DNA of 64,000 bases from NCBI GenBank assembly GCA_017461545.1, contig JAFTXP010000018.1, positions 20,670 to 84,669 on the forward strand, given 5' to 3'. A model generated the notes under the pieces. It searched no databases and had not been told where the DNA came from. It saw only the letters and a program-made list of their open reading frames with translations. Positions within the stretch are counted from its first letter, which is position 1. Each line of letters begins with the position of its first letter. Both the position numbers and the translations under genes were made by a program. The DNA is from Clostridia bacterium. Lineage in GTDB: Bacteria > Bacillota > Clostridia > UBA1212. Of this stretch, positions 63,229 through 64,000 are shown in pieces.

Positions 63229-64000
63229 TTATTTTTTGCGTTTTTTCTTTAAGAACAGCAAAAGAAAAATGATACCGCCGATTACAATAATTGTGATAAT
63301 TAAGATAACAGTCAAAATGACCTTGATGTTTTTCTTGTTGCCTTTATTGCTATCGGAGCTTCTGTTGTCCGTTTTGGTTGTGTTTTCTTCTGTATCGGCA
63401 GTGGGTGCAGAAGCTGACTCTGAGTCGTTGTTTTCATCTCCGGCAGTATGCGATGCGCTGCTTTCGGGTAATTCCGATTCAGTTATTTCCGGTGTGGTTG
63501 TTGACGGCGTTTCTGTTTCATGTATCGGTGATGTATTTACAAACACCACTGTACCGAGTTTATCTGTTATAAAAACAAGTTTGCCGTCTGTATATGATGA
63601 ATTGACTGTTGTAAGTTTTCCATCCTGTGATGCCATGTAAGCCATTGTTTTATTGTTATTATATCCCTCGGGCAATGTCACTGTGAGCATTATAGGACTG
63701 TTGAGTGTTGCGTTAATACTCATATTTGTAATTATATATCGTATTTCAGTACCGAAACATGCTGTTATATTTTTGTCGATTTCCGCAGTGTCACTTGCTT
63801 TTGCGACTGTGATTTTTGTATTGTCATCAAAAGTGTTGTTGCCTTTGTCAGTTATTTCTACCAATACAGAACTGTCCTCGCCGTGCGAAGGTGTGGTACT
63901 CGGTGAAAGTGTCACAGATGTACCTGCCGTGCCTGAGGGGTTTACCTTGTTGGAAGAGCCTGCTGTATTCAAACCGCCGGCTGTGCTTGAGGAACTGCCT
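63229..64000 (-). CDS. Secreted membrane-anchored protein, 3' part only (cut by the window edge)
   Basis: About 256 residues of a longer gene; the frame stays open to position 64000 and the TTG at 63972 is an internal Leu in Ser/Gly/Thr-rich text. The visible part has a low-complexity Ser/Thr/Gly segment, a beta domain (about 80 residues) with ITVAKASDTAEIDKNITACF and PIMLTVTLPEGYNNNKTM, a Thr/Glu/Ser linker, a transmembrane helix VILTVILIITIIVIGGIIFL and a basic end KKKRKK. The plan matches the neighbouring gene and other surface proteins in this window. The domain pattern resembles parts of clostridial Ig-like surface proteins. Confidence 0.75.
   Translation of the reverse strand, partial: GSSSSTAGGLNTAGSSNKVNPSGTAGTSVTLSPSTTPSHGEDSSVLVEITDKGNNTFDDNTKITVAKASDTAEIDKNITACFGTEIRYIITNMSINATLNSPIMLTVTLPEGYNNNKTMAYMASQDGKLTTVNSSYTDGKLVFITDKLGTVVFVNTSPIHETETPSTTTPEITESELPESSASHTAGDENNDSESASAPTADTEENTTKTDNRSSDSNKGNKKNIKVILTVILIITIIVIGGIIFLLLFLKKKRKK

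Overview
The window is a gene-dense chromosomal segment of a low-to-moderate G+C Gram-positive bacterium of the class Clostridia, most likely an Oscillospirales/Ruminococcaceae-type gut or rumen anaerobe. The evidence is the gene content: tatD, a YabE-like G5/3D protein and rsmA in the order known from Firmicutes; a cdaA-cdaR pair; a YerC/TrpR-like regulator; clostridial Tad pilus genes with an FHA protein; a T-box leader; SOS boxes of the CGAAC-N4-GTTCG type; a dockerin on a secreted protein; and an NADP-type glutamate dehydrogenase. Species cannot be fixed from the sequence alone. No rRNA, CRISPR array, prophage or complete insertion sequence was seen.

Layout. 1-3100: a sugar-isomerase/acyl-CoA ligase fusion gene on the minus strand behind a T-box leader. 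3110-9652: Pr6Pr membrane protein, HAD phosphatase, nucleoside kinase, MntP, and a translationally coupled radical SAM/YfhO pair. 9673-13366: repeats, AAA_14/DUF4143 ATPase, SCP2 protein, YitT, a palindromic tandem-repeat array and an orphan gene. 13617-16843: tatD, YabE-like protein, rsmA and a gene remnant. 16949-22218: a 1357-residue secreted lectin-like protein with a caspase/CHAT-like C-terminus, then a lipoprotein. 22408-24111: ROK kinase and deoC. 24185-28625: a structured intergenic region and a polyamine ABC transporter (potA, potB, potC-potD fusion). 28839-36043: surface protein, M29 aminopeptidase, HtrA protease, tRNA-Val and a signal peptidase I with a very long acidic N-terminus. 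36029-40108: a four-gene minus-strand polysaccharide cluster. 40271-46065: tRNA-Arg, YerC, a reduced Tad set and MreB. 46171-52841: murC, a small frameshifted gene, thioredoxin, a DivIVA-like protein, a small membrane protein, cdaA, cdaR and an unknown membrane protein. 52929-57324: an SOS-controlled LysM protein, two paralogous secreted proteins and gdhA. 57528-64000: an IspD/TarI cytidylyltransferase, a dockerin-bearing transglutaminase, a DUF421 protein and two large secreted proteins with C-terminal anchors, the last cut by the window edge.

The common theme is the cell envelope: wall synthesis and shape (murC, mreB, cdaA/R, DivIVA-like), export and quality control (signal peptidase, HtrA, thioredoxin), surface glycans, a Tad-like pilus, and many secreted proteins ending in a hydrophobic segment plus basic residues. 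The most unusual items are the T-box-controlled fusion gene, the secreted CHAT-like protein, the structured leader before the polyamine transporter, the signal peptidase with a ~380-residue acidic extension, and the palindromic repeat array after yitT. Start codons were moved inward from the longest reading frame wherever a Shine-Dalgarno sequence or an upstream promoter decided the matter; this is stated in each entry.
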